A DNA stretch of 64,000 nucleotides from Dyadobacter pollutisoli (GTDB taxonomy: Bacteria; Bacteroidota; Bacteroidia; Cytophagales; Spirosomataceae), in NCBI RefSeq assembly GCF_026625565.1, contig NZ_CP112998.1, forward strand, positions 6,422,501 through 6,486,500, given 5' to 3'. Shown here one piece after another: positions 36,606 to 44,314 of the stretch. Below the pieces are notes generated by a model that had not been told where the DNA came from, did no database searches, and saw only the letters and a list, made by a program, of their open reading frames with translations. Each line of letters begins with the position of its first letter. Position 1 is the first letter of the stretch. Position numbers and translations under genes: made by a program.

Positions 36606-37346
36606 ATGAAAGAATCTGTTGTTATTTGGCTTGCTTTTTTAGTACCTGTATTTGGCTATGCTCAAAATACCCATCTTGCGAGCGCTGGCCCAAACACGGA
36701 TACGAACGTTGCCCAAAAGCGGCCGTTAGAGTTAAAAGAAAGACGCGTACTTCCTTTGTTCGGGGAAATTAGCAAGACCTCAGAGCAGATTGACGAAGAA
36801 ATCCGGTTCCTGAGTGAATGCGACAAATCGTTTACAAGCCGTACTGAAGCGAGCAGTTTTTTCGCAACGCGTGCCTGGGAATATCTTCAGGAAGGATCAC
36901 TGGATACAGCCTGCTATCGTTTCAACCTCGCCCATTTATTGAATGATAAAAATGTGGAGGCTTATTGGGGCCTGGGCGTAGTGTCCTATCAGCGTGAAAA
37001 CTGGGTGGATGCCAAGCGAATGTTGAGCCGTGGTATCGGGTTACAGGGAACAAATGTGCCTTTGCTGGTCGATTTGTCTACCGTGGATCTGAAACTATAC
37101 GCGATCACGAGCCGGAAAGAGGAATTGGATGAGGCGGGTGAATTGTTGAAGCACGCAGTAGCGTTGGATTCTACATATGCTTTGGGGCAATATAACCTGG
37201 CTCTGTTGCATTACAATCTCAACGAGCTGGATAAGTCCTGGGAGCACCTTCATAAAGGCCGAACGTTGGACCTGTCGCAAATGAACCTTGATTTCGTAGA
37301 ATTGTTAAAAGCCAAAATGCCTGATCCGCAAGGATTTTTCAAATAG
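36606..37346 (+). CDS. Exported TPR-repeat protein
   Basis: Signal peptide about 1-20 (FGYAQ). The mature part contains TPR-like helical pairs, most clearly LNDKNVEAYWGLGVVSYQRE (about 113-132) and DSTYALGQYNLALLHYNLNE (about 187-206). Probably a periplasmic scaffolding protein; no partner is evident. 246 residues. It is convergent with the beta-propeller lipoprotein and shares its terminator. Confidence 0.8.
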   Translation: MKESVVIWLAFLVPVFGYAQNTHLASAGPNTDTNVAQKRPLELKERRVLPLFGEISKTSEQIDEEIRFLSECDKSFTSRTEASSFFATRAWEYLQEGSLDTACYRFNLAHLLNDKNVEAYWGLGVVSYQRENWVDAKRMLSRGIGLQGTNVPLLVDLSTVDLKLYAITSRKEELDEAGELLKHAVALDSTYALGQYNLALLHYNLNELDKSWEHLHKGRTLDLSQMNLDFVELLKAKMPDPQGFFK

Positions 37347-37369
37347 GAATTTTAGCTTAATGATATGCA

Positions 37370-37401
37370 AAGGGTGCCCGAAAATTCGGGCACCCTTATT
37401 T
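37370..37401 (+). terminator. Bidirectional terminator between the TPR and BtuG-like genes
   Basis: AAGGGTGCCCGAA (37370-37382) and TTCGGGCACCCTT (37385-37397) are perfect complements around a minimal loop; the closing A-T pairs are probably open. TATTTTTTATTT follows on the plus strand. It serves both convergent genes. Confidence 0.88.
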
Positions 37402-37402
37402 T

Positions 37403-38485
37403 TTATTTGAAAAAGAAGCCAGTAGGGGCTACGCCCACCTTAACAGAGTCAACCAAGCTCCCGTCGGCACGGTAGCGGACTGCATATCCCGCCTGCGCGA
37501 ATGAAGGCGTTACCCCCGCATAGATCAGTCCCTGAGATGGATCAACCGTCAGGCCAGTGAAATTGCGTTTGATAAATGGAGTCGTTACATTGATCTGAGC
37601 ATCATTGACACCGAACTTGTATGTTTCTCCGTGGCTCAAATAATTTGCGTCAAAATAAGACAATACGAAGAAAACGGTTTTGCGATCAGAGCTGAATGCA
37701 AAATTTGAAGCTATTTTGGTAGCGTTAGTACCAATTGTCAGTGTTGCCTCCGTGACATAAGTATCCGCATTCAATTTCAATGCTTTGATACCAGTATTGA
37801 CCCAAAGCTTTCCGTTGGCATCAATACCGATCGGGTTAGGTGCGATGTCCAAAGGAACAGACTTCTCAATAATGTTTGTCCCGGTGTTGATAACATACAG
37901 GTTCTTGTCGGTACCGAACGAAGTGGTTCCTACGAAAAGCTTTCCTGCATTGAAAACCATATTCTCAGGGCCGGCTGCAATATCAATTTTCCGGGTCACT
38001 TTGTTGGTGTTCAGGTCAATGACAGCGATGTAGCCCGTTTTGAAGGTATAGCTAGCATTGGTGCCCCAGCATGAAACGTAAGCGGTATTGTTGCTTCCGA
38101 TCACAACTTCGCGGGGGTTTTCTATGTCCGGCGCGCCAATAGTCGCTTCCGATTTAAATGTATTGCTATTAATGATCTCAACCTTATCAAGGCCGGCAGC
38201 TGAATTATCAACCAGTATCAGACCTTTTTCGCCCACCGCGGCATAACCCTGTACGCCGCCTTTCAATGCAGTACCATTCACTTTGGAAAAAATATCAGCC
38301 TCCGAAACAGTTTGCTCTCTTACAAAGAAAGAAATAGCTCCATTGTTCTGTGAAAAATTACCTTCATTGATCACAAATACACCTTGTATATAATCGCCTT
38401 TTGGAGCTGGATCGCTTTGGTTACACGACCAGGCTAAAATAGATAAGGATGTTACTGCTACTAATCTGGTTAACTGTTTTTTCAT
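37403..38485 (-). CDS. Beta-propeller surface lipoprotein (DUF5074/YncE-like), probable BtuG-type B12-binding protein
   Basis: Lipoprotein signal with lipobox SILAWSC (Cys 21) followed by an acidic NQSDP stretch that may mark it for the cell surface. The rest is a beta-propeller of about seven blades with YncE/DUF5074-type repeats (GYIAVIDLNTNKVTRKI, NLYVINTGTNIIEKSV, DANGKLWVNTG). It lies 11 bp after the TonB-receptor gene, under a cobalamin riboswitch. In Bacteroides, BtuG is a propeller lipoprotein that binds cobalamin tightly and hands it to BtuB. The BtuG role here is inferred from fold, lipidation and context. Confidence 0.85.
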   Translation of the reverse strand: MKKQLTRLVAVTSLSILAWSCNQSDPAPKGDYIQGVFVINEGNFSQNNGAISFFVREQTVSEADIFSKVNGTALKGGVQGYAAVGEKGLILVDNSAAGLDKVEIINSNTFKSEATIGAPDIENPREVVIGSNNTAYVSCWGTNASYTFKTGYIAVIDLNTNKVTRKIDIAAGPENMVFNAGKLFVGTTSFGTDKNLYVINTGTNIIEKSVPLDIAPNPIGIDANGKLWVNTGIKALKLNADTYVTEATLTIGTNATKIASNFAFSSDRKTVFFVLSYFDANYLSHGETYKFGVNDAQINVTTPFIKRNFTGLTVDPSQGLIYAGVTPSFAQAGYAVRYRADGSLVDSVKVGVAPTGFFFK

Positions 38486-38496
38486 TTTTGTTTTAT

Positions 38497-40410
38497 TTAT
38501 TGAAAGAATTTGGTCTTCGAATCGTAACTCATGGTCAAACTTAACGCAAAACTCCTTCCCGGCATCGCATTGTTTCTGACATTTAGGTAAAATGTATTGG
38601 TAATATTGTTGACCTGCCCCTGAAAACGCATTTTTATTTTATTCAAAGAAATTGTCGTTTCGGCCAGTAAGTTAGCCAAGGTGTAACCGTTCAGGAACTG
38701 CGAATTATCAAAAGTGCTGAACCGCTTGCTGATGGTCTGTACCTGGCCTGTGATCCTGGTATTTTTATATTGGATAAATGCATTCCCATTACCTGAATGC
38801 ATCGGGACGAAAACCAGCTGCTTGCCGACAATGTCGACGGAATAAGCATCATAAGCTTTCTCCTGCGAGCTTTTGTTCAATGCATATCCCAAATTGATCC
38901 CGGATTTCCAGCTTTGAAAATGATTTCTCCATCCCAGTTGCAGTTCAATTCCCCGCGCCAGTACCTGCTGCAAATTCTCCACGTGATAACTTTTGGAAGG
39001 ATTCCAGTAAGTCCAGTCCCTGACCCGGTTATGATAAGCGGTAAGTGAAGTGGTGAATGTTTGATTAATACCGGCGAGGTAGCTCTGTTCCAAGCCTATC
39101 TCCTTGTTCCAGCCACTTTCCGGTTTAATGTCCGGGTTGCCAAGTTCTTTCCAGTATCTTTCATTCAATGTGGGTACACGGTAGCTTCTTCCAACAGAAC
39201 CCTTCATTTTTAAGCTGTAATTAATGTTCTGAAGAAGCTGATATTCAGTACCAACTGATGGTGTGAATGGTGGATTGAAACGCGTCATAAATGCCTGGCG
39301 CATATTGGCGGACACCAGCCAGTGAGGCGTAGCCTGCCAGCGTGTGAGGACATAGAGGTCACCCCGGTTTTCGGTAATGAGCGATTTTCCATAACCAGCC
39401 ACTTGTGCCCGGTAATGGGTCCATTCGCCTCCGACCTTCATTTGAATGTTACTTCCCGACTTCCTTAAATCCCATTGAAAATCCTTCTCAACCCGGCTGG
39501 AAAACTTGTCTGCCACAGCATGGTCGAGCAAGGCATAGTCGCCTTTCGCATAGTCAATCACGTCCCGCACCCAGGCAGTTCTGAAAGTCAGATCTTTGAT
39601 CCGGTAACGCAGCATTGTACGATAGGCCTCCGTCTGCGTAAGCTCCCTACCTGCCTGGTCATCAGGTGTGAGGGTTAACCGGTTAGACGTTAGCCACACA
39701 TGTACGGATATTTCCTGGTCATTTTTGGATTGAAAAAACAGATCCTGAACGATACCTTTCTGTGAGCTTTCAGATGGTAGCAATGTATATTTTCTTCGCT
39801 CTGAATACGGGAAATCGTTATTCATCCGGCCGAAGTACAAATTGGTTTTCCCGGAAAAATTCCATTTGTCGTTTATGGCTGCTGCATACCGGCCTGTGTA
39901 TTGCATTTGGTGATTACCGAAGCTTTCCTGCAGTCTGCCAAAGGATTGGTGCATACCTTCATGGATTGCATTACTATTCAATAAAATGCTGCCGCCGACT
40001 GCATCACTGCCTACTACGCTCGCAGATGAGCCATATTGAACAGACAATTGGTCAAAACCGGCAACAGGAATGGTGGAAAAGTCACTTTGGCCAAGTATCG
40101 GCGAATTAATGTTCAGCCCGTTCCATAACACTGCCGTATGATTAGCCGATGTTCCCCGAAAGGAAGCGGTGTTCAGCTGGCCGGGGCCGTAATTTTTAAA
40201 TGCAATGGGTGTATAGAGTGAAAGCAGGTCGCTGATGTTGCCAAACCGGAATTGTGTCAATGTAGCAGAATCTATTTTCTGTATTTTGAGGCCGCTCATG
40301 AATCTCTCAGGAACAAATCCTTTCACAGTTACCGGTTCCAGTTGCACGCTATCTTTCTGTGCCAAAAGATTCTCCGAAAGAAAAATGCAAATGGATACAG
40401 TAACGGCCAT
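38497..40410 (-). CDS. btuB: TonB-dependent outer-membrane receptor, BtuB-like
   Basis: Outer-membrane receptor, probably for cobalamin. After a signal sequence ending NLLAQ comes the plug domain directly (LEPVTVKGF, then TASFRGTSANHTAVLWNGL and the SVQYGSSASVVGSDAVGGS block), with no N-terminal carboxypeptidase-like domain, and a 22-strand-type barrel ending in an aromatic FFQ. About 640 residues fits BtuB rather than the 1000-residue SusC type. The start is uncertain: ATG 40410 is used here, GTG 40434 would add IIDRWFF with a basic residue, and the frame is open to 40488. A cobalamin riboswitch lies upstream, and the BtuG-like gene follows by 11 bp. Confidence 0.9.
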   Translation of the reverse strand: MAVTVSICIFLSENLLAQKDSVQLEPVTVKGFVPERFMSGLKIQKIDSATLTQFRFGNISDLLSLYTPIAFKNYGPGQLNTASFRGTSANHTAVLWNGLNINSPILGQSDFSTIPVAGFDQLSVQYGSSASVVGSDAVGGSILLNSNAIHEGMHQSFGRLQESFGNHQMQYTGRYAAAINDKWNFSGKTNLYFGRMNNDFPYSERRKYTLLPSESSQKGIVQDLFFQSKNDQEISVHVWLTSNRLTLTPDDQAGRELTQTEAYRTMLRYRIKDLTFRTAWVRDVIDYAKGDYALLDHAVADKFSSRVEKDFQWDLRKSGSNIQMKVGGEWTHYRAQVAGYGKSLITENRGDLYVLTRWQATPHWLVSANMRQAFMTRFNPPFTPSVGTEYQLLQNINYSLKMKGSVGRSYRVPTLNERYWKELGNPDIKPESGWNKEIGLEQSYLAGINQTFTTSLTAYHNRVRDWTYWNPSKSYHVENLQQVLARGIELQLGWRNHFQSWKSGINLGYALNKSSQEKAYDAYSVDIVGKQLVFVPMHSGNGNAFIQYKNTRITGQVQTISKRFSTFDNSQFLNGYTLANLLAETTISLNKIKMRFQGQVNNITNTFYLNVRNNAMPGRSFALSLTMSYDSKTKFFQ

Positions 40411-40504
40411 GAAAAACCACCGGTCAATGATCACCTGGGCAAATGGATGAATTGGGCAAATATCCCTTTGTTTTTCCACCGAAAACAAAAGTTTAGAATC
40501 ATTA

Positions 40505-40682
40505 TGGCAGGTCTCCTGGCTCGTCTTTTGATCCCCGGCCTTCCCGTTTTACAGTGGCCACGAAGATTGGATCAATTGGAACAGACTTACAGTTGCGGGG
40601 ACAGCTTCCGGTTTACCACGGAATTCCCTATTAAGCCTAATTGCTGCTGAGGCAGCGCTATGGCACCAAACGCCACAAAGAT
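40505..40682 (-). ncRNA. Cobalamin (B12) riboswitch
   Basis: On the minus strand the conserved core blocks appear in order: ACCGGAAGCTGTCCCCGCAA (near 40612-40593), the B12 box GCCACTG (about 40560-40554) followed by ACGGGAAGGCC, and the closing AGCCAGGAGACCTGCC (40521-40506). The upstream GGTGCCATAG (near 40667) would belong to the P1 side. It lies 95 bp before the chosen receptor start and would shut off the BtuB/BtuG-like operon when cobalamin is plentiful. Ends are approximate. Confidence 0.95.
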
Positions 40683-40683
40683 A
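40676..40683 (-). promoter_or_regulatory. Bacteroidota -7 box for the riboswitch-btuB transcript
   Basis: The minus strand reads TATCTTTG (TAnnTTTG) immediately before the riboswitch, placing the RNA start near 40669, right at the first riboswitch helix. The -33 element is weak. Confidence 0.55.
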
Positions 40684-40721
40684 AGCAATTGGAAGGACTT
40701 TCGACTGTGTAGGATATGCGC

Positions 40722-40729
40722 TATATTTG
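40722..40729 (+). promoter_or_regulatory. Bacteroidota -7 box for the EamA transporter gene
   Basis: TATATTTG fits TAnnTTTG. If used, transcription starts near 40736, which rules out the earliest TTG (40727) as start codon of the transporter. It is divergent from the riboswitch promoter, about 40 bp away. Confidence 0.45.
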
Positions 40730-40741
40730 GGGCAAATCCGT

Positions 40742-41662
40742 TTGTTTTTGGCCGCTACTACTGACAACCTCCCTGCAACCGCTTCCTTTAAAGGCATTTA
40801 TCTCATGCTGGGAGCGGCCTTTTTCTTTGCATTGACCTCCGCGATTTCTAAATGGCTGGGTAAGGAGTTTCACATTGTACAACTTGTGTTTTTTAGAAAT
40901 ATTGTCGGTGTAGTTTTCATCATTACCAGCGTATGGCGACGGCCGATGCGACAAGAAGGAGGTAAATTGGGACTGCTGATTTTCAGGGGAGTAGTTGGAA
41001 CATTGTCGCTTTATATGCTTTTCTACGCAATTCAGACGCTGGGACTGGGCCGCGCTTCTACCTATCAGTATACCTATCCTATTTTTCTGGCTTTGTTTTC
41101 TTGGCTGTTGATCGGAGAAACGCTCAATTCCAAGGAATGGGCAGCTATATTTGTCGGTTTCACCGGGATACTCTTCGTCTTTCGTCCCGATCTGTCCATT
41201 TCCATGCGGGACAATGCACTGGGGCTGGGTAATGCGTTGCTCACCGCCATTTCATATCTGTCGATCCGTCAATTGGGTGTGGTGTACGATACCCGGGCGA
41301 TTATTCTGTCCTTTATGCTGAGCGGGATCATCATGCCAATACTATCCATGTTGGTAGGGACTTACTACCCGATGGAACATCTTGATTTTTTGATAGGTAC
41401 ATTCAAATGGCCTGAAAATGTATGGCAGTGGCTGGGCTTTCTGGCGCTGGGATTAACCGCATTAATGGGCCAGAAAATGCTGACACAATCATTCACATTT
41501 GATAAAGCCGGAAGAGTGGCAGCCGTCGGTTATTCCAATATTCTTTTTTCAGTCCTGATCGGATTTTTGATGGGGGAATCCATTCCGTCGCTCTCGACGA
41601 TTACCGGAATGATGCTGATAGTGATCGGAGGGATATTGGTTTCTTTTGCCAAAAGCAGATAA
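40742..41662 (+). CDS. EamA-family (DMT superfamily) transporter
   Basis: Ten hydrophobic helices arranged as two EamA repeats (about 20-140 and 150-290). Typical features: FFFALTSAISKWLGK in helix 1, SWLLIGETLNSKEW and a GILFVF segment closing repeat 1, and a GESIPSLSTITGMMLIVIGG helix near the end. It probably exports a metabolite or amino acid; the substrate is not readable. The start is unclear: TTG 40727 overlaps a -7 box, TTG 40742 is used here, and ATG 40805 would cut into the first helix. It is divergent from the B12 operon, so it may or may not be connected with it. Confidence 0.88.
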   Translation: MFLAATTDNLPATASFKGIYLMLGAAFFFALTSAISKWLGKEFHIVQLVFFRNIVGVVFIITSVWRRPMRQEGGKLGLLIFRGVVGTLSLYMLFYAIQTLGLGRASTYQYTYPIFLALFSWLLIGETLNSKEWAAIFVGFTGILFVFRPDLSISMRDNALGLGNALLTAISYLSIRQLGVVYDTRAIILSFMLSGIIMPILSMLVGTYYPMEHLDFLIGTFKWPENVWQWLGFLALGLTALMGQKMLTQSFTFDKAGRVAAVGYSNILFSVLIGFLMGESIPSLSTITGMMLIVIGGILVSFAKSR

Positions 41663-41711
41663 ACAATTTTTTTATGCTGAAATTTGTTTCCCAAGAGAAA
41701 TCAAAAAAATC

Positions 41712-42272
41712 ATGAAACAATTCATAACTTCTTCACTTCTTGTTCTGACGCTGCTAGCGGTGTCTACCGGCTTCAAAGCAGACTCTGGCAATCGTCCGGC
41801 CGAAGGAATTCAGTGGCTGACCATTGAAGAAGCTTATGCGAAAATTCAGAAGGAGCCGCGGAAGGTACTAATTGATGTTTACACGGACTGGTGCGGATGG
41901 TGCAAAGTAATGGACCGGGAGACGTTCAAAAACAAAGCAGTAGTTGAGTACGTGAACAGAAAATTTTACGCGGTAAAGCTGGACGCAGAACAGAAAGAAG
42001 CCATTACATTGGGAGATAAAAAATTCAAATACCTGGCTGAGGGCGGAAGAGGGATTAATGAAATAGCATTGGCGCTCACCAATAATCAGCCCAGCTACCC
42101 CACGACCGTTTTCCTTGACGATCAATTCAATATGATCCAGCCACTGCCCGGCTATATGAAAGCCAAAGAATTTCACCAGGTGATCACATTCATCGGGGAA
42201 GATTATCACAAAAAAGAGGATTTCGACACCTACAAATCCAAGACTTATGCTGGGTTGTATCCCTCAAAATAA
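41712..42272 (+). CDS. Exported thioredoxin-fold protein with CGWC site
   Basis: Signal peptide about 1-20 (MKQFITSSLLVLTLLAVSTG). The thioredoxin-like domain has its redox motif in DVYTDWCGWCKVMDRETF (about 58-75), and a cis-Pro region SYPTTVFLDD (about 128-137). Family members of this type (thioredoxin_7/DUF255-like) act as periplasmic disulfide reductases. ATG 41712 gives the signal peptide; the open frame starts 22 codons earlier, inside the end of the transporter gene. Eight bp separate its stop from the next small gene, indicating co-transcription. Confidence 0.88.
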   Translation: MKQFITSSLLVLTLLAVSTGFKADSGNRPAEGIQWLTIEEAYAKIQKEPRKVLIDVYTDWCGWCKVMDRETFKNKAVVEYVNRKFYAVKLDAEQKEAITLGDKKFKYLAEGGRGINEIALALTNNQPSYPTTVFLDDQFNMIQPLPGYMKAKEFHQVITFIGEDYHKKEDFDTYKSKTYAGLYPSK

Positions 42273-42279
42273 CTAACCG

Positions 42280-42492
42280 ATGAAAAGACCGGTGATTACA
42301 ATGAACATTATCAAAGAGGACATTGGATACAGTGCCCATACTTTGATTCAGGGTAAGTTTATTGGAACAGAGGGAGACGATTTTGAAGATTTGAAAACGA
42401 ATATTTTAGAAGTAGTCAATCTTTCGTTTAAGGATCAACATTTCACTTACCAGATGGAAGACATTGTTATTAAACGGGACTTAATAATCTAA
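42280..42492 (+). CDS. Small HicB-like/DUF1902-like protein
   Basis: A 70-residue protein. The segment from residue 10 (IIKEDIGYSAHTLIQGKFIG) to GTEGDDFEDLKTNILEVVNL follows the HicB pattern of two strands, a Gly-acid turn (TEGD) and an amphipathic helix. HicB is usually an antitoxin beside HicA, but no HicA-like gene lies here and there is no DNA-binding domain. ATG 42301 is an alternative start. It overlaps the convergent prfA end by 4 bp. Confidence 0.65.
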   Translation: MKRPVITMNIIKEDIGYSAHTLIQGKFIGTEGDDFEDLKTNILEVVNLSFKDQHFTYQMEDIVIKRDLII

Positions 42493-43562
42493 ACCGTTTC
42501 CCCCTCCTGCATCCGCTCTGCGTTTTCAGCGATTCTTAGTCTTTCGATAAATTCTCCGATATCGCCCTCCATAACAGCCGGAAGGTTATAAACCGTGTAA
42601 CCAATGCGGTGATCGGTAATGCGGCTTTGTGGATAATTATAAGTACGGATTTTATCAGAACGGTCGCCACTTCCCACCATTGACTTGCGTTGCGAACTGA
42701 TAGCATCGTTATGTTCCTTCAATTTGATCTCATAGAGTCTTGACCGTAAAACGCTTAGCGCACGGTCCTTGTTTTTGAGCTGAGAACGCTCGTCCTGGCA
42801 ACTTACCACCAGTCCCGACGGAATGTGGGTCAGCCTCACCGCAGAATAAGTCGTGTTAACCGACTGTCCTCCCGCACCTGACGATTGGAAAGTATCCACA
42901 CGCACGTCATTCATATTGATCTGCACATCCACTTCTTCCGCTTCCGGTAATACTGCTACTGATGCTGCCGATGTATGGATTCGGCCCTGGGATTCCGTTT
43001 GCGGTACGCGCTGAACCCGGTGTACACCCGATTCAAACTTCATTTTTCCATAAACGTCTTCGCCTTCGACTTTGCAGATAATCTCTTTATATCCGCCATT
43101 GGAACCTTCGGTAAAGTCCATAATAGAAGCGCGCCAGCCCATTTTCTCAAAGAAACGCTGATACATACGGAATAGGTCTCCGGCAAAAATCGCAGCTTCG
43201 TCGCCACCGGTTCCGCCTCTTACTTCGAGGATAATGTTACGGCTGTCGTTAGGATCTTTTGGAATGAGCAATTCCTTGATCGTTTGTTCGAGTTCTTCCA
43301 GTTTCGGGCCTAGCTCGTCGAGCTCCTCCTTCGCCATTTCTCTCAGTTCCTCATCCTTTTCAGTCGCGATCAGTTCTTTCGTGCCAGCGATATCTTTTTG
43401 AAGTTTCAGATACAATGCATATTGCTCCACAATCCGGCCCAGATCCTTATATTCCTTGCTGATTTTGGAATAACGGGTAGAATCCGACACAATTTCCGGT
43501 TGTATGATTTGTTGCGAAACTTCTTCGAAACGTTCTTTTATGGCTTCTAATTTATCGATCAT
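42489..43562 (-). CDS. prfA: Peptide chain release factor 1
   Basis: Terminates translation at UAA/UAG. The codon-recognition region (HRVQRVPQTESQGRIHTSAA, about 190-209) and the catalytic GGQ in SSGAGGQSVNTTYSAV (about 227-242) are both seen, with the N-terminal coiled coil. The class-1 stretch IPSGLVVSCQDERSQ follows GGQ as in RF1. 357 residues. The PxT-type codon motif supports RF1 over RF2. Confidence 0.97.
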   Translation of the reverse strand: MIDKLEAIKERFEEVSQQIIQPEIVSDSTRYSKISKEYKDLGRIVEQYALYLKLQKDIAGTKELIATEKDEELREMAKEELDELGPKLEELEQTIKELLIPKDPNDSRNIILEVRGGTGGDEAAIFAGDLFRMYQRFFEKMGWRASIMDFTEGSNGGYKEIICKVEGEDVYGKMKFESGVHRVQRVPQTESQGRIHTSAASVAVLPEAEEVDVQINMNDVRVDTFQSSGAGGQSVNTTYSAVRLTHIPSGLVVSCQDERSQLKNKDRALSVLRSRLYEIKLKEHNDAISSQRKSMVGSGDRSDKIRTYNYPQSRITDHRIGYTVYNLPAVMEGDIGEFIERLRIAENAERMQEGETV

Positions 43563-43703
43563 TTTTATTGAATATCTTTGGCACGACTCATTCGGGGCAC
43601 AAAGATACGCATTTTAGGCAAATGAATGTTTTTCAAACGTTCGGCGTAACTTGTGAACATCAACCGGTTGAATGGTGTGGAAGAATTGTTAATTGATCAG
43701 AAA

Positions 43704-44285
43704 ATGAAAAAAATACTGTACTGCGGCATCATGGTGATTTTAATGACCGGATGTGATCTGGGAAACCGCGTAGAAAATACCAAAGAATTAAACAAGGAGA
43801 TCAAGGCGACGCAAATCAAGCGGGTTACCAATACGCAGCTGATTTATTCGGCAGATGAATGGGGAAAGAAAATTGCCCAGATAGCTGAAAAGTCATTGAA
43901 AAGCGAGCTGAAAAAGAACCCTGAAAAAGCAGGAGAGCTTTGTAAGAATGTAGGAGCAATCCCTGTAATCGCGGCTTTACAAAAAGAATACGGTGTTAAA
44001 GTGGAACTTCTGGGAGTTGCTGACCTTAAAAACCAGGACCTGGCGGTAAAGGAAAGAGAGATACTCGATGCATATTTGTATAGTGCCAAAAATAAGTCAG
44101 TTGCGAGCGATAACCTGCAACAACTGAGTGACACATTATTGGTTTACAATGCACCCGTTTCGGCCGAAAGCGATGTTTGCAAAACCTGTATGAAGGGTCA
44201 GGAAATACCGTTTGCTGTTTGGAGGCTACTTTTTAACAAAAAAGAGATCATTAGAAAACTAGACGCCAAGCAATTGAAGGATTAA
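43704..44285 (+). CDS. Lipoprotein with DUF3365-like (Tll0287-type) domain, altered heme motif
   Basis: Start ATG 43704 gives a lipoprotein signal (ILYCGIMVILMTGCD, Cys 17). The frame is open 17 codons further upstream. The following helical domain (EKAGELCKNVGAIPVIAALQ in parts, then REILDAYLY) resembles DUF3365, a PAS-like heme-binding periplasmic domain. Its usual CxxCH heme motif appears here as CKTCM (about 173-177), so His is replaced by Met. The assignment is by pattern, and covalent heme binding is doubtful. It lies 29 bp upstream of an exported SAM-hydroxide-adenosyltransferase homologue. Confidence 0.65.
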   Translation: MKKILYCGIMVILMTGCDLGNRVENTKELNKEIKATQIKRVTNTQLIYSADEWGKKIAQIAEKSLKSELKKNPEKAGELCKNVGAIPVIAALQKEYGVKVELLGVADLKNQDLAVKEREILDAYLYSAKNKSVASDNLQQLSDTLLVYNAPVSAESDVCKTCMKGQEIPFAVWRLLFNKKEIIRKLDAKQLKD

Positions 44286-44314
44286 ATCATATCAACAATA
44301 AGAAAGGGGTTTTT

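Noticed and set aside
40549..40797. An 82-codon minus-strand frame upstream of the BtuB-like gene
   Set aside because: It covers the cobalamin riboswitch; the conserved RNA blocks explain the sequence better.
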